Assembly: GCA_025558095.1 (NCBI GenBank)
Contig: JAIVFI010000010.1
Location: 496,001 to 560,000 of the forward strand
DNA length: 64,000 nucleotides
Reading direction: 5' to 3'
From: Hyaloraphidium curvatum
Taxonomy: Eukaryota; Monoblepharomycota; Hyaloraphidiomycetes; Hyaloraphidiales; Hyaloraphidiaceae
Positions 1-9,865 of this stretch are shown in pieces (position 1 is the stretch's first letter; each line of letters opens with the position of its first letter). Made by a program: the position numbers and the translations under genes. The notes under the pieces are model-generated. The model was not told the origin of the DNA and searched no databases. It saw nothing but the letters and a program-made list of their open reading frames with translations.

Positions 1-1148
1 CAGAAGAGGGTGCACCAACTCGCTCGACGCAAGCGAAGGCCTTGGAAAGAACGGGGCGCAAACAACGGAGGGCGTTGCGCCCGGGCAGCCGCAGCCGCTC
101 CCCCGCTGCCGCCCAGATGGAGACGATGCCGGCGCGAGCGCCGTGCGGGGCTTTCGCGGGCCCGAGGAACCGGCGCGGGCCTGTGTTTGGGCGAGGATTC
201 GGGGGTTGTTGTGATGGTGAACGCACGTGCTTGAAAGTTGAAGTACATCCGGCGATCTACCATCTCGCATCCTCGACCCCGAACGAGCACCTGGGGAAAC
301 CACGTTGGACAACGTTACGACTGGTTCCCGGTCTACCATGCCGGGATTCGCGCAGGTAGAGCGCGATGCAGCTCAGGCGCAGTCCTCGGTGGATGCGGGT
401 GCGGGATCGAGCGATTTGAGATCCCAGGCCAGGAAGAGCGCGACCCCTCGGGAAGTAGCCTCCGCGATGGCCTCCAATTGCGGCTCAGCGCCCGAGCGAA
501 GTCCGCGCACGGTCGCAGATCCTTCTGCGGTCGCACATTTCTGCTGCGTCGCCACTTCGCGCTGCCCAGAGCTTGAAGATCCAGAGCCCGTAAGCGCCGG
601 AGCCATGGATTCGGCGACGCGTCACGGAAATGCTGCCGCTGACCGGGAACGCGTAGGCAGCCGAGGGGATCGGAGCTTGCAGCACCACCGCGCACTTCCG
701 CACAGCACACATTCTAATGCTGGAGCGATCCCCAATTCGAGGAGGCATTTGTCTAGACTTGCAGGAAATCCTTTGGTGGTCGGACGTTCGATCCCCGGGT
801 GGAGGTGGTGGGCGGTTGCCGGACACGGTGGAAGATCCTGGGTACGAAAGGCATTTTCGAGGCGGATAAGAGAAGCAATGGTTGAGAAATGTATTCCTGC
901 CACGCGGGGAGAAGAGACCAGAATTCGGAGGTGAGCAACAGACTCTCCAACTGAGCTCTCGAACTTAGCTCTCGAACTGACGCATCCTGAAACAGCCATC
1001 ACCAATCGAACACAGCCTCGTTGGCACGAATGCGGTGTCTGGCCCGTCGCTCTTTTGTGTGTCCGGTCGGCGCAACTTGCCGAACGTTGCGGAGGCAACC
1101 AGCCTGCTCGAATCCAGCCTCGCACATCAGACCGCCTCCGTCCTCCGA

Positions 1149-2420
1149 TCACCGGCGGCTTCCGGTTTCCACAAGCCGCACGCGGATCAAGTGATCGCTG
1201 GCCAGGACGCGGAGGCCTTGCCGTTCCCAGGCTTCAAAACGCCCCGTTCCGAGGTTGGTATCGATGTTGTAGCGGATGCTGCGGTCGTCGAGCTCCTTCT
1301 TTGCGCGGATCAGCCTGTCCTTTGCCTTCGTCGTCACGGCGGGATCGATGCAGAGGAAGCGGGACAGCTTCGGCATGGCCTCGATGATACCCTGCAGCCA
1401 CTCCATCTTGAACCCGCGCGAACGGATCTCGAGCCAGCGGAGATGCGGCACTGCACCGGCAGGCAGGGCCTTGAGGGCGGCGTACGCTTGCGCCTCGCCG
1501 CTCCTTCTTCAGCAGGTCGCGAATCTGTCCAAAGAAGAGCTTGCCGGGCTGGAAGAGCCCGTTCTTCAGAGAATCGCCCAGGATCATAGCTTCAAGAGCC
1601 GGCAGCTCGGCAACCTGTCGCAACAGCGTGCAGAGCCCCTCCATGCGGTCGGCATCGATGGGCACAATGAGCTCCAGGCTGACCAGGGCGGCCGGCAGCA
1701 GGCCGACGATGCCGACATCGTAACAAGACGCGAAGCGGACGGTCGAGAGCGAGGCCCACCAACGAACGTGCAGCGACGCAAGCATTCTCAGAAATCCACG
1801 ATTCTTCGCTCGTAGTCAGCGACTGCAGCGGCAGTGCCCGCACGGCGGCCATCTCGAGGGCAGACAGCATCCGCCCGGCGACGTTGAGGCGCCGCAGGCT
1901 CCGGAAACGCGTCAACGCAACGCCGACTTCCCCGGCATCCGGCTCGACCCCGGCTGCAGCACGTGCGGGCGACAGCGGCATCGCAAGCTCGTCGAGATCG
2001 GGCCGCACGAGGGCCAAGACCGTGCCCAGCGCGACGCGTCCCAGCTCGCAGTCTCCCACGTCCAGCATTCGCAGATGTGTGCCGCAAAACTCCAGCAATG
2101 GCGCAAGATCCGTGACGTGGCCGCCGCGGTATGTGACGGAGGACACGGCGCCGCGCGGTACGGGCGCATCCGGTCCGCCGTGCTTCCCGCGCGCCGGTCC
2201 GCACCACGCCACGCAGCGTTCCGCGCCCCGCCCGGTCGGTCGCGTCCACGTGCGCCCACACGGCCGGCCAGGCTGCCGCGAGCAGTGCAGAGTGCACGCG
2301 CAGCAGCACCGCGGCGTCGCGGCGCGGCAGCTCGTCCAGCACCATTCGCAGCACCTCGGGCGGCAGCTCGAGCAGCGGCGGTATCGCGCGCGCCTCCGCT
2401 TCAGTCAGGCGCGATCCCAT
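1149..2420 (-). pseudogene. F-box/LRR gene, broken copy in the left arm
   Basis: The N-terminus reads as an F-box: a short leader, then LPPEVLRMVLDELPRRDAAV and a Trp-containing end, about 60 residues. The following leucine-rich-repeat-like part is in another frame. Compared with the right-arm copy this one has a 4 bp deletion where the right copy reads GACGCTGCGG (around 2195), and lacks about 160 bp between the LRR middle and the C-terminal part (near 1490). The last 100 residues are intact and stop at 1149. F-box proteins of this type are usually substrate adaptors for SCF ubiquitin ligases; this copy cannot make the full protein. Confidence 0.8.
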
Positions 2421-2689
2421 TTGTGCCGGCGATGCAGTGACTTCGCCGAGCAGCGCTTTGACAGCTGCGAAAGCAGCTCCGCGAATGATTACGGGCCTCT
2501 GCCGCGATCACGCCGGACTTCCATGCACTGCTTCAGAGATCGTCTCGGAAAGCCGCTCCTTCGTATCCATTGATAATACAGCCTCGACAACCCAGACTTG
2601 TGCAACACGACGTTGGTAAAGCGGACATCGCATAGATTCTGAAGTAGTGACGGCTTAACTCTATTGTTCTGATCTACATACAGAGATGA

Positions 2690-3650
2690 TCTTGCCGGTG
2701 GGCCCAGGGCAGCTGCGCACCCCGGTGCCTCCTAGCCGAAAGGCAGGAGGGTCGAGCGGGCGTGCGCGCTGGGGCCGAAGCCGCAGAGGTCCCCCGCGGA
2801 CCGCCCCCTTACCCATTCTTGCGCGTGCCTGCTGGAAAGGCCGGTTCTTCGCGGGTCCGGAGCAGCTGTGCACCCCGGTGCCTCCTAGCCGAAAGACAGG
2901 AGGGTCGAGCGGGCGTGCGCGCTGGGGCCGAAGCCGCAGAGGTCCCCCGCGGATCACCCTCCTACCCGGTCTTGCTCTTGCCGAGGTCGGGGCGCTGCGC
3001 TGTGTGGAAGGGCGGAAAGTTAGAATGCGGCAAGCCGGCCGCCTTGTGCTTGAGGGCCGAAGGTGGTCGCTTGGAGCCGGTCTCGGACGACTGATTGCCC
3101 GCCGCTCGCCGGCGCGGACAGTCGGGGCTGAGCCCATCGGCCGACTCCACATCCGACACTTGGCCTTGCCGCCTTGCCGCTTGCCTCGGAGCCGGTCTCG
3201 GGCTGCACCGTCCCCACGACGCCGCGCCGGACGCGTGGTGGAGGGTGCCGGGCAGAGCCCGCCGGCCGCAGCCGACCCCACATCCGACACTTGGAGATGC
3301 TGGATTGCTGGATGCCTTGCCACCTCGTCGACGGATGCGGATGCGGTGCGCTGCGCTGCGAGGAGGGTGGTGGTTAGTATGCGGCAAGCTGGCCGCCTCG
3401 TGCTTGAGCTTGACGTTGGCGCTTGGAGTCGACCTTGCGCGCCTTGCTGTTGGGCCCAGGGCAGCTCGCGTCCCCACTGCCGCCCGCGCCTTGCGGCGGG
3501 ACGGATCACCGGGCGACGCTGCTGGGGCCGAAGCCGCAGGGATCCTCCACGGACCACCCCCCTACCCGGTCCTGCCGCCCTGCCGCCCTGGCGTCCGATC
3601 GGCCTGGAGGGAACGCAATATTAGCGCGATATCTCTGCGTTGATGCGTGC
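2690..3650. repeat. GC-rich block of tandem and dispersed modules (left arm)
   Basis: A module containing CCGGTGCCTCCTAGCCGAAA followed by a GGGGCCGAAGCCGCAGAGG stretch occurs at 2731 and again at 2884, giving a 153 bp period. Variants of the second half return at 3510-3580. From 3000 to 3410 a different module carries repeated ACATCCGACACTTGG and CGGAGCCGGTCTCGG motifs; the right arm carries it twice. Long open frames run through this block on both strands, but they are arginine/proline/alanine-rich, keep no family similarity and follow from the high GC content. I see no gene here. Confidence 0.75.
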
Positions 3651-4051
3651 GCACCTGCCTTGCCGTGCGCCCCCACGCGTGGACGGCACCCCCCCTCCCG
3701 ACGCCCTCCCAAACAATGGGCCGTGCGCCGCCGCCAGCGCCACCCCGCGGGCGCCCCGCCGCGCACGTGTCCGCCCGTGCACGGGCAACAGCCGGGGGGC
3801 ACGCCGGCCCGGGGCGGCGGGGCGCGGGGGCGGGGGAGGGTGCCGTTGATTGAGGTCGAAATTGGGCAGGTCTCAGATTCGGATGCCGCCGGCTTATGTA
3901 CTTCTTAACCCAGCTCTACCCTAGCTCATCGCGATGCGGCGAATCGAGTACTCTCCACAGCTAGCTCGCTGCCCGGGCTGCCGCCTCCGGGGGGTCACGC
4001 ATTTGCATTCGCCCTTTTTGGCAGCCGTTTGAGCCCCCGGAACGGGCGCCC

Positions 4052-4074
4052 CCCGCCCTGGGAGACAGGGCGGG
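4052..4074. repeat. Perfect 9 bp hairpin at the inner end of the left arm
   Basis: CCCGCCCTG, a 5-nt loop GGAGA, then CAGGGCGGG. A related but less perfect copy lies in the right arm near 16585-16612. It sits close to where the two arms lose similarity. It could be a structured terminus or a chance GC palindrome. Confidence 0.5.
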
Positions 4075-4689
4075 CTCTCCATCGATTGAAGGCGGATTGC
4101 GATATTTGTCTCTGCGCTCATTACCAGCGCTTAGGAGAGTGCGATGCCCGCCCGGCAGCCGCATTGCATTTCAAATGGAAGATGCTCGCTCTGCGATGAC
4201 AGCTCCCGGACTAGCGGACGTACGCGGACAGTTCTCCGACACTGCAGGCCTCATGAACAATCGCTTCATAGTCATAGGTATTACATGATGGCCACGATAG
4301 TCAGCTCGCAATGTCCATGTCCATATGTGCCATAAACAGACCCGAAATCAAGGCCACGAGATGAGGGCGCCGAGAGTAAGCAGCACGGGGACCCATGCCT
4401 CCTCGATCCAGAGCAACCTGCCCGTCGAGCTTGGCCTCGCGCTCGTCGTCGTCAAAACCGCCACTGGCGAGCCCGACGGCGTGGCCGCGGTCGTCGGCGT
4501 CCCCGTAGGAGAAGCGTCTCCGCCGCCGTCGCCCCGCTCGCCCTCGTTGGCTCCTCGGCACCGAAGTCGGCGTCGCTCCCAACCCCGCCGTCGCCATCGG
4601 CACGAAGCTACACTTCTGCTGCTGCAGCCCAAGCGCGGCGACGTTCCGCCATCCTCGCCCTGCGCGCCGAGCCGCACCACTGCCGGACA

Positions 4690-4952
4690 ATCAGCAACTG
4701 AACACAGCCTCGATTGCACGAAACCCGGCGCCTCGCCAGTGGCATCTTGTGGCTCGTCGCCGAATGCTCACGGACGGTGGAGGCAAGAGGGATTTCGAAT
4801 GGATGGCTCCCTGCTGTTGGACGCCCAGCAGCGGATCCCGCGGCGGTCAAGCTCATTCTTCGCCCGGATCGGGCAGTCCTTTGCTTTCATCGTCACGGCA
4901 GGATCGACGCATTAGAAGTGAGCGACTTTCAGCAAAGCCTACGGGGCCATTA
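4690..4952 (-). pseudogene. Third relic of the F-box/LRR gene (3' end only)
   Basis: Read on the minus strand, 4915-4835 gives DPAVTMKAKDCPIRAKNELD, which matches the C-terminal part of the F-box/LRR family (DPAVTTKAKDRLIRAKKELD in the right-arm copy). The downstream flank at 4690-4730 resembles the family's 3' flank (ACACAGCCTCG motif). Upstream, similarity continues in decayed form to the stop codon of the neighbouring flavoprotein gene at 4953. It has stops and no start. It is an old fragment in the same orientation as the left-arm copy. Confidence 0.6.
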
Positions 4953-6200
4953 TCAGAAGCGTCTCATCCATTGGCCGTCGAGAAGCTCTTTCCACTTGTA
5001 AACCCAACTGGATGGCCCAAACGTGCGAGTTCCCCATAGTGCGATGGCTGTCCCGTCGCCGCAATTGACAATTTGCAACCAAGATCGTTGCGGCACGTAG
5101 GCTGCGAAAGTGTCGGGCGAGTGGCCTTCGACCGCCCGCAAAACGTTCGCTATCAGCGTCTCGGCTTGACGAACGGCGACAACACCAGACTTCGGCAAAT
5201 CGAGTCTCACGAGAGACCCGTCGGGCTCCCGAACCAGCAGCTGTGCGCAGTCGCCGGCCGCAAAACAGGTGGCCGGGTGAGCCACGCTCGTAAGCGTGCG
5301 GTCGACCGCGACAAACCCCTCGGGAGTCAGAAAGCCCAGCGCAGCAGAGCCTGTCCGTGCCTGATCAGCAAAAAATGGGTGCGGCATGACACCCGTTGCA
5401 AAGACAACAACGTCCGCAGGGATCGTTTTTGGGGTTCCAGCGGCAGAGCACTCCAAGACGCCATCAGAGAGCCGGTGCACCTCGACACCGCACGCAACAG
5501 AGATGCCCAAAGTCCCCAGCTTGTAGCCAATGACACGATGTTCGATCTCGTTGGATCGCGAAAGAACTGTGATGCTGACCTTGCCAGCCAGCGGGCCTCG
5601 GGACCACCGAGCTCGCAGCGCCATAGCCAGCTCGCAGCCCCCTAGCCCGGCTCCAACCACGACGCACGTAAAGACAGTCCGTTCATTGGCTGACAGTTGT
5701 CCAGTCATCGTCTCCTCCCGCATGTCGAGCAAACGCAAAAGTTCCACGAGAGGACGAGTTGGCAACACGCTGCCCAGCGCACCGGGAATATCGTGCAGGC
5801 CACGTGAGCTGCAGCCCACATCGATGCAAACAATATCGTAAGAAAGGTCCTGCACCTGCGGCGGCGCGTGTTCCGAGAGGGTCCCGTCCACGCCATGTCT
5901 TATCCTTGCCGTCCTCGCCGTCGCATCGATCGCCTCAACCGATCCCAGAACAAAGTGGAACAAGACATGGGGATTCGCGGTCGAAAGGAGTTTCGGGATC
6001 CGAATCTCTGCGGAAGCCGCACTCCCGCCCGAAATGCAAGATGGAACGCGTCCCGAGTACAGCACGGATTCGGTGGGGTTGACGAGCGTGACCACGAGGT
6101 CTCGCGGACCTTTTCCCGGTCGCCATCGCGCCAGCGCCTGAACCAGCTGTATATTGGCGTGGCCTGCCCCGAGGACTAGGATGTGGAGCGACGATGACAT
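4953..6200 (-). CDS. FAD/NAD(P)-dependent oxidoreductase, SelD-N-terminal type
   Basis: This intronless gene encodes about 415 residues. The N-terminus has a Rossmann dinucleotide motif (LVLGAGHANIQ), then YSGRVPSCISG, a second nucleotide-binding motif VVVGAGLGGCELAMALR around residue 180, the FATGV motif and FAAGDCAQ near residue 310, which binds the flavin. The C-terminus (YVPQRSWLQIVNCGDGTAIA, then W-KW-LLDGQWMRRF) is the hallmark of the family known as the pyridine-nucleotide oxidoreductase that is fused in front of selenide water dikinase (TIGR03169), rather than of plain NDH2. No SelD domain follows: the stop is right after MRRF. I chose the ATG at 6200 over 6305 because the Rossmann fold starts there and a MITE lies just upstream at 6229. 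The substrate is unknown. Confidence 0.8.
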   Translation of the reverse strand: MSSSLHILVLGAGHANIQLVQALARWRPGKGPRDLVVTLVNPTESVLYSGRVPSCISGGSAASAEIRIPKLLSTANPHVLFHFVLGSVEAIDATARTARIRHGVDGTLSEHAPPQVQDLSYDIVCIDVGCSSRGLHDIPGALGSVLPTRPLVELLRLLDMREETMTGQLSANERTVFTCVVVGAGLGGCELAMALRARWSRGPLAGKVSITVLSRSNEIEHRVIGYKLGTLGISVACGVEVHRLSDGVLECSAAGTPKTIPADVVVFATGVMPHPFFADQARTGSAALGFLTPEGFVAVDRTLTSVAHPATCFAAGDCAQLLVREPDGSLVRLDLPKSGVVAVRQAETLIANVLRAVEGHSPDTFAAYVPQRSWLQIVNCGDGTAIALWGTRTFGPSSWVYKWKELLDGQWMRRF

Positions 6201-6228
6201 CCGCGGGGACTCGCGTCGCCGCAGACTA

Positions 6229-6674
6229 GGCTGGCGGGCATCAAAAACATGGGCATGCCATTCATGGGCATGCCCATGGGCACCGATCTCTGATTCCTTG
6301 CCCATCCGTGCCCATCCTTGGGCGGCCGTGGGGGAGCCTGATCTGATGCTTCAACCAGGGGTTTTGGATCACGCCTCATACAAGATGCCTACAAGATCGG
6401 CGAGGACAGATGGCAGGCTAGGCCACAATAGAACTCCACTCAGTCCGAGCCTCAATCTCTTCTTATCGTTGTGCATAGTGTTAGCACAAGTGATGATCGC
6501 TCACGTGTGATCGCCGCTGCGACTCAGTGCCAAAATGTCTTCAATAGGGCCGTGATGAATCACCTTCTGCTACTGGGCACTTGATGGGCATGCCCATTAT
6601 GGTGCCCATGGGCACAGCTTGAGGGGATGGGCATGCCCGTTGGGCACCGGATTTTTGGAGCGTGCCCGCCAGCC
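6229..6674. mobile_element. MITE with TA target duplication (Tc1/mariner-type)
   Basis: The ends are GGCTGGCGGGCA (6229-6240) and its exact reverse complement TGCCCGCCAGCC (6663-6674), flanked on both sides by TA (6227-6228 and 6675-6676). The subterminal parts also pair loosely: AAAAA and GGGCATGCC follow on both sides. The element is 446 bp and has no coding frame. Near each end it holds clusters of the palindrome GGGCATGCCC and CCCATGGGCAC. The TA duplication and the terminal inverted repeat point to mobilisation by a Tc1/mariner-like transposase that is not in this window. Confidence 0.8.
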
Positions 6675-6701
6675 TACCGCGGACTCAATACTAACCATCA
6701 C

Positions 6702-9700
6702 TCAAAACCTGACAAACTCCAGGAACGCAGGTCTAGCTAAGTAGGCCGTGGTGTTGCGAACGAGAACCAGGTTTCTCCATCGGCGACTGCACGAGACCTG
6801 TCAGCCTGGATGCCAGGGACGGTCCAAGAACCGACCTACCTGTTCCCTGTCCCGAAGAGTTCCGCCAAACCCACCAACGAGCATGCTCCGATTGCCTGTC
6901 CCCGCCCTGCGGAAAGCGAGTAGCCACCGGTGGTGATGTAGCCAATCGCTCGGTCATCCGACGGGGTAGTAACCGACTGAACCCTGGAAGCCAAACGTTC
7001 CTCTGCTTCGAACAGTTGCGCCAGCTCCTCGAGTGCATCCAGCGTCGCGGGGGTTCGCTCTGCGTCGCCGGCAACAGCACGCTTTCCGCCCTTGTCCAAA
7101 GCTGCGGCCAGCTCTTCGTACTCGGAATCCGAAGGCCGGTAAATCACGGCGTTCTTGCTGGGGAGGCCCTTTTCGCAGTACTTCAGACGCACTGCTACCA
7201 AGGCGGTGTTCCATAACTGTTTGTCGGCGGGAAGTGTCGACTTCGAAGAATCTGTGTGCACAGCACCTTTGAGGGATGTGCTACACGCCGCAACGACGGC
7301 CTCGAAGAGAGAATCGTCTGCTCCGCTCGCTCTTTGTGTGAGCACTCGCTGAACGACGTTCAACAGCTTCTGGCTGTGTAGCATCCAGGGCGCCGAGTCC
7401 TCGCCGAACATTTCGTGCACGGTCCCGCCATCTGCGCAGGAAGAGTCCTCCTGATTGGCAATCCGAGTCACGCCGGCCCAGTCGGGCAGAAAAGGATGAG
7501 CGACTCCAAGCTTGGCAAAGTTTGTCCGCTTCGCGACCGGGGTCCGCTCCCAGTGAGCACGTTTTTGGTCAGCAACCTTCGAAGCCGAAGCCTGCTGTAC
7601 AGGGTTCCCAACGAAGTCTGTGGGGAAGTAGGGCACGCAGTTCGATTCGAAATGCAAGCTTTGCTGCTCTCGCAGGCCCGACGGCTTGCAGTCCAGGAAT
7701 GCCAAGGATTTCCAGAATGCCATTCCCCACCCGGCGGGAACGACAATGTCCCAGCCGCTTCCAAACGCCCCTTCGCTTGTTTCGACCGCGGCGTCCGGTG
7801 TCGGCCCTAGCTGAAATCCGCGCCGCTGGATCAGGAGGATTGGTATAGCTGCATCCCCTTCCCCGAATCGCAATCTGGTGCCGGGAACAGCGTTCCTCCG
7901 TCTCCGTTCGTTGAGGCTCTTTTCTAAGACCTTTCCTTCGAGAAGCTGCCTTCGCCGTTCGCCAGACCAAATATCCGATGCGGCAACATGCCCAGGCCAG
8001 GATGCCCTGAGGCGCTGCAGAGTCTGTGTCGGAGTTTCGGAGGTTCCGGAAGAAGCTTCGCCCTTCTTGATCTTTTGCGGGAACGTCAGGCGCGGGTCCT
8101 GCACCGTCAGTGCCAGAACAGATCCTTCCAGCAGCGCATCTGTGCGCGAACCCAATGAGCCCAATGAAGTCCACAAGTTCGCAGCGACGGTCGCCGTTCC
8201 CGCCACTCGAAGATCAGGTCCCTCCGATTCCAGATCGCTTCCCTTGCCGACGATTTCCAGCAAGCTCCTCAGAACGAGCGTCGACCGCGGACCGGTGAGC
8301 CTGAAGCGAACGAGCTCTTGTTGCAGGTTTGTTACCGTCACCGCGAAGTTGCCAGGCCGCTGGCCTCCAGTCCGCAATGTGCCAATCGCCACATCTAGGG
8401 AATTCAATGCCCTGTCCAAAGTTGCCGGATGGATCCACAGCCACAGTTGTCGCTCGCGACATCGGATCAAGCGCCGCGCATCATCGTCCATACTCTCTGG
8501 GTCGATAGTGCGTGGCAAACCAGGCACGGGGTTCCGCGTGCTGTTCCATAGAAAGTAAACAGGACCTATGGGCCTCGAAGGAAACCCTCCAGGAGCTTCG
8601 TAGAGCACGGTAGAGCCCTGCCGGGCCCCAGCCGTGTAGACTTTGGAACCCAGTCCCATCGCTTCCGTCGGATCCATAAGCAGCTCCATAACTTTGGCAA
8701 CGTCCTCCCGCGAACCCTTCAGCTCAATGACCGGCCAGTACGACATGTCGTGAACGATGCAGCCAGTCCGCGCATATCTGTACATCGAGCGGCCTGTCTT
8801 TTCGTTCGTGTGTACGGGTATCTTGAAACCCCAGAGCGGATCCATGTGAAAGCGCTTTGCGTGCCACACGTGGGTCTCCAACCACTTGAACTGGCCTGCA
8901 AGGGAGTCAATCACGAACCAGAGGGACGGGAGCTCGCTCGACACCCACCTTGGCGTCGCAGGAATTCCTGGGCGCGAGGCAGCTTGCTTTTCTTCTTGCG
9001 TTTGGGCGGGTTCTTCACCTCCTTTGGCGGGTTCTGATCCTTCTGCGCCTCCCTGATTGCGCGTGGGCGATGTCGAGGAGGGAGGCGCTTGATGTTGTGG
9101 CTCGCCGCGCGGCGTCGAAGTGTGCGCGGGATCGACTGGAAAACTCGCACTGTGCCCGTGAACTCGCTAGAAAGCGCCAATCAGTAGGTGCATTAGTAGC
9201 CGGCTGAAGTCAAGAAGGCCCACGTGCTTTGAGTCAGGGCCTTTTCCATGGCGTCGATTTCATAAGCCCTGGCCTTGACAAAGTCCTGGACGTTGATAGC
9301 TCGGAGGTCTGCGACTGAGTCCCCGAGACGGTATCAATGATGTGCACTAGCAGATACCCATCATCTCGTACGGACCACTGGGACTAGCGTCTGCCGCCAC
9401 CGGTTGCGGCTTTGGAGTAGCGGCATGGAAGCGTGCTGCACGAGCGAAGGGCTGTCAAATGAAGACTCACGCGTCGACAGGCACTGTGCTTGCCTTTCTT
9501 TCTTGCTTTGGAAGTCTTTTCGTCCCTCCAGTCCGCTTTCCGCTTTGTTCCGTGCCCTGCTGGCCCTCCTTTGGGCTCGCGGGTGCCAGCTTCGAGACCC
9601 GGAACTGAGCCATTTCCTCCACCTCCCCCAAACGGCCTTCCAGCAGCGGACGCTTTCGAAAGGTCCGGCAATGCCTGGCTCTTCGAATATCCGGAACCGC

Positions 9701-9722
9701 CCCGCCCTCCCGGAGCCGACAT
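6702..9722 (-). CDS. POP1: Pop1, RNase P/RNase MRP protein subunit
   Basis: Pop1 is the largest protein of nuclear RNase P and MRP, which process tRNA and rRNA precursors. The first exon (from ATG 9722) is glycine- and lysine-rich (KRKADWRDEKTSKARKKGK). A later exon near 9230-9290 reads INVQDFVKARAYEIDAMEKA, and the next has FQSIPRTLRRRAASHNIKRL, the signature of the Pop1 N-terminal domain. After an intron at 8948-8896 comes KWLETHVWHAKRFHM. The POPLD region (GWGMAFWKSLAFLDCKPSGL) lies near 7700, and the C-terminus has GYITTGGYSLSAGRGQAIG. An intron at 6839-6787 leads to a last exon with RRWRNLVLVRNTTAYLA and a stop at 6702. The splicing between 9490 and 9290 is the least certain part. Confidence 0.9.
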
Positions 9723-9865
9723 GGAGAACGCACGTCCCCGTGTGTACACGCGTCGATCAATCAACGCCCGGCGCGGCCACCAGGCGGCCGTCGCTTTTTC
9801 GTCGTTCCATTGTTCTACGTCGACAAAGGGTCTATCTAGGGTATGAAAAAAAGAAAGAGGGTATC

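Larger units (their letters stand above)
1..4145. repeat. Left arm of a large inverted repeat
   Basis: This segment matches, in reverse orientation, the DNA at about 16500-21110. The match covers the F-box gene (1149-2420 against 18625-20066), its flanks, the GC-rich modular block (2690-3900) and the stretch at 3900-4080. Where I compared the two by eye, coding parts are nearly identical and non-coding parts somewhat less so, with indels. Similarity fades near 4100-4145 and, at the other end, becomes patchy before about 490 (for example the block around 180-220 against 21000-21050). The arm may begin outside the window. No intact gene was found in it; the stretches 1-1148 and 2421-4145 hold no supportable gene. 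Confidence 0.85.

Noticed and set aside
2661-3624. Open frames of about 300 codons on both strands over the left-arm GC block
   Set aside because: They overlap on opposite strands, consist mostly of Arg, Pro, Ala and Gly, follow the tandem repeats, and show no domain; they are a by-product of GC-rich repeats.
4953-6200. Assignment as external NADH dehydrogenase (NDE/NDH2)
   Set aside because: The C-terminal PQR...GDGTAIA...KW...MRRF pattern belongs to the SelD-N-terminal family, and the typical NDH2 C-terminal membrane-anchoring region is absent.
6229-6674. CRISPR-like or operator array made of GGGCATGCCC motifs
   Set aside because: The spacing is irregular, the genome is eukaryotic, and the terminal repeats with TA flanks explain the segment as a MITE.
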